Assembly: GCA_003671055.1 (NCBI GenBank)
Contig: QWPV01000001.1
Location: forward strand, 9,983-72,481
DNA: 62,499 nucleotides
Direction of reading: 5' to 3'
Source of the DNA: Planctomycetota bacterium
GTDB lineage: Bacteria; Planctomycetota; Phycisphaerae; Phycisphaerales; SM1A02
Numbering within the stretch: the stretch's first letter is position 1; each line of letters opens with the position of its first letter. The notes under the pieces are model-generated. The model searched no databases. It was not told the DNA's origin and saw only the letters and a program-made list of their open reading frames with translations. A program made the translations under genes and the position numbers. Shown here piece by piece: positions 61,997-62,499 of the stretch.

Positions 61997-62499
61997 ATCG
62001 AGGACAGGCACAATTCCCGCGAACGCTCCTCGAAAGCCAATGCAGCGTGGTTGAATCCTTCCGTCTCGGACGAGTAACGTGCATTTCCCCGATCGCCCCT
62101 TGTCCCCGATCGCCCCTCATCGGCGTACAACACGTGAAGAGCTACGCGAACGCGCCGCCTACCCACAGTAGAACAAGCAACGCGGAGTATGCAGCACACG
62201 CTGCCGCACCGAGAAGTAGTAGTACGCCGGGAATCAGTATCCACTTGCCAGAAGAGGATGATTCCAACGCAAGCGTTTCGGTGCGGCGAAAGTCAGCGCC
62301 ACACTCCGGGCAGAGCCTGTCGGAGGAACCTCGCCCTCGCAGGTCGTATTCACAATCGGCGCAAACTAGTATGAATCGCGTTGCGACGCAGGCACGAATC
62401 CAAACAAATCCACTTGTGGCAGCAGCAGCTGCGGAGATCGCAGCCCATGCCATGTAGATCGGAACCCTTGATCCGTAACTCAACGACGGCGACAGCCCG
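61992..62499. repeat. Segmental duplication, copy B (runs to window end)
   Basis: Matches 59917-60297 except for a 127-bp insertion beginning after 62026. The insertion is flanked by a 9-bp direct repeat CGCGAACGC (62018-62026 and 62145-62153) and contains TCCCCGATCGCCCCT twice (62086 and 62103). The right end of the duplication is beyond the window. Confidence 0.92.
62142..62453 (-). CDS. Zinc-ribbon membrane protein (copy B, altered C-terminus)
   Basis: 103 aa from MAWAAISAAA. Identical to copy A apart from T-P to T-L and E-L to E-S changes near the ribbon, up to the last helix (LLVLLWVGGAFA), where the 127-bp insertion brings an early TAG and removes the final 13 residues of copy A (GIVPVLDCSTESG). 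The ribbon cysteines are intact. It may still be functional because the lost part is outside the membrane helices. A TTG start at 62483 is the alternative. Confidence 0.65.
   Translation of the reverse strand: MAWAAISAAAAATSGFVWIRACVATRFILVCADCEYDLRGRGSSDRLCPECGADFRRTETLALESSSSGKWILIPGVLLLLGAAACAAYSALLVLLWVGGAFA

Noticed and set aside
61861-62457. 198-codon plus-strand frame through the repeats and copy B.
   Set aside because: The protein is a translation of the 13-bp and 41-bp repeats and then of the antisense of the zinc-ribbon gene.

Overview
The window looks like chromosomal DNA of a planctomycete, most likely from the Phycisphaerae. The grounds are: secreted proteins ending in dockerin-like tandem EF-hands of the type DxNxDGxVxAADLxxxLSAWG, a PEP-CTERM-like tail (PAPAA, hydrophobic stretch, RRR), membrane proteins with a CxxCxYDLRG zinc ribbon, Tat-exported Gfo/Idh oxidoreductases and a bS21 with a glycine-rich tail. 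The placement is inferred from these family signatures, not from a marker gene. No rRNA, tRNA, CRISPR array, prophage or intact insertion sequence was seen.

Layout. 1-1.5 kb: two related secreted proteins with different C-terminal anchors, and a small lipoprotein. 1.6-9 kb (minus strand): a five-gene run led by metH, followed by an EamA transporter, a Gfo/Idh oxidoreductase, a stand-alone RlmK-type rRNA methyltransferase and a repeat protein; a perfect 20-bp palindrome lies just upstream of metH. 9.3-18.7 kb (plus): S41 peptidase, two paralogous LolA-like periplasmic proteins, a NatA/NatB-type ABC exporter, a zinc-ribbon membrane protein, a small lipoprotein with a clear terminator and an MFS transporter. 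18.7-20.7 kb: rpsA with an elaborate leader. 20.8-25 kb: a subtilisin-PA14-dockerin protease and a large uncharacterised secreted protein. 25-32.2 kb: a tightly packed heavy-metal RND efflux operon (Cys/His-rich protein, TolC-like factor, adaptor, CusA/CzcA pump, His-rich lipoprotein) closed by a long hairpin. 32.3-43 kb: a glycine-rich secretin-like protein, MFS transporter, GT-C glycosyltransferase, MacB-like permease, sensor kinase, zinc-finger protein, trmB and a large hydrolase. 43-52.4 kb: mainly housekeeping genes (rsfS, rpsU, a NYN nuclease, pdxH, glyA, ogt, ugd, an FHA protein, an HU-like protein). 52.4-55.6 kb (minus): murQ overlapping a DPP4-like peptidase.

55.9-62.5 kb is different: almost every gene is an orphan secreted or membrane protein. 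They include a transglutaminase-like cysteine peptidase candidate, a Cys-rich ORF interrupted by an in-frame TGA, a dockerin fragment, a lipoprotein resembling the SecD P1 head domain and a Cys-rich membrane protein. The region also holds a near-identical segmental duplication and clustered short tandem repeats. This is the most unusual part of the window and appears to be actively rearranging.

Most genes sit in short same-strand runs with 1-14 nt overlaps, which points to translational coupling. Start codons were chosen from signal peptides, Shine-Dalgarno sequences and family lengths, so several starts are tentative.
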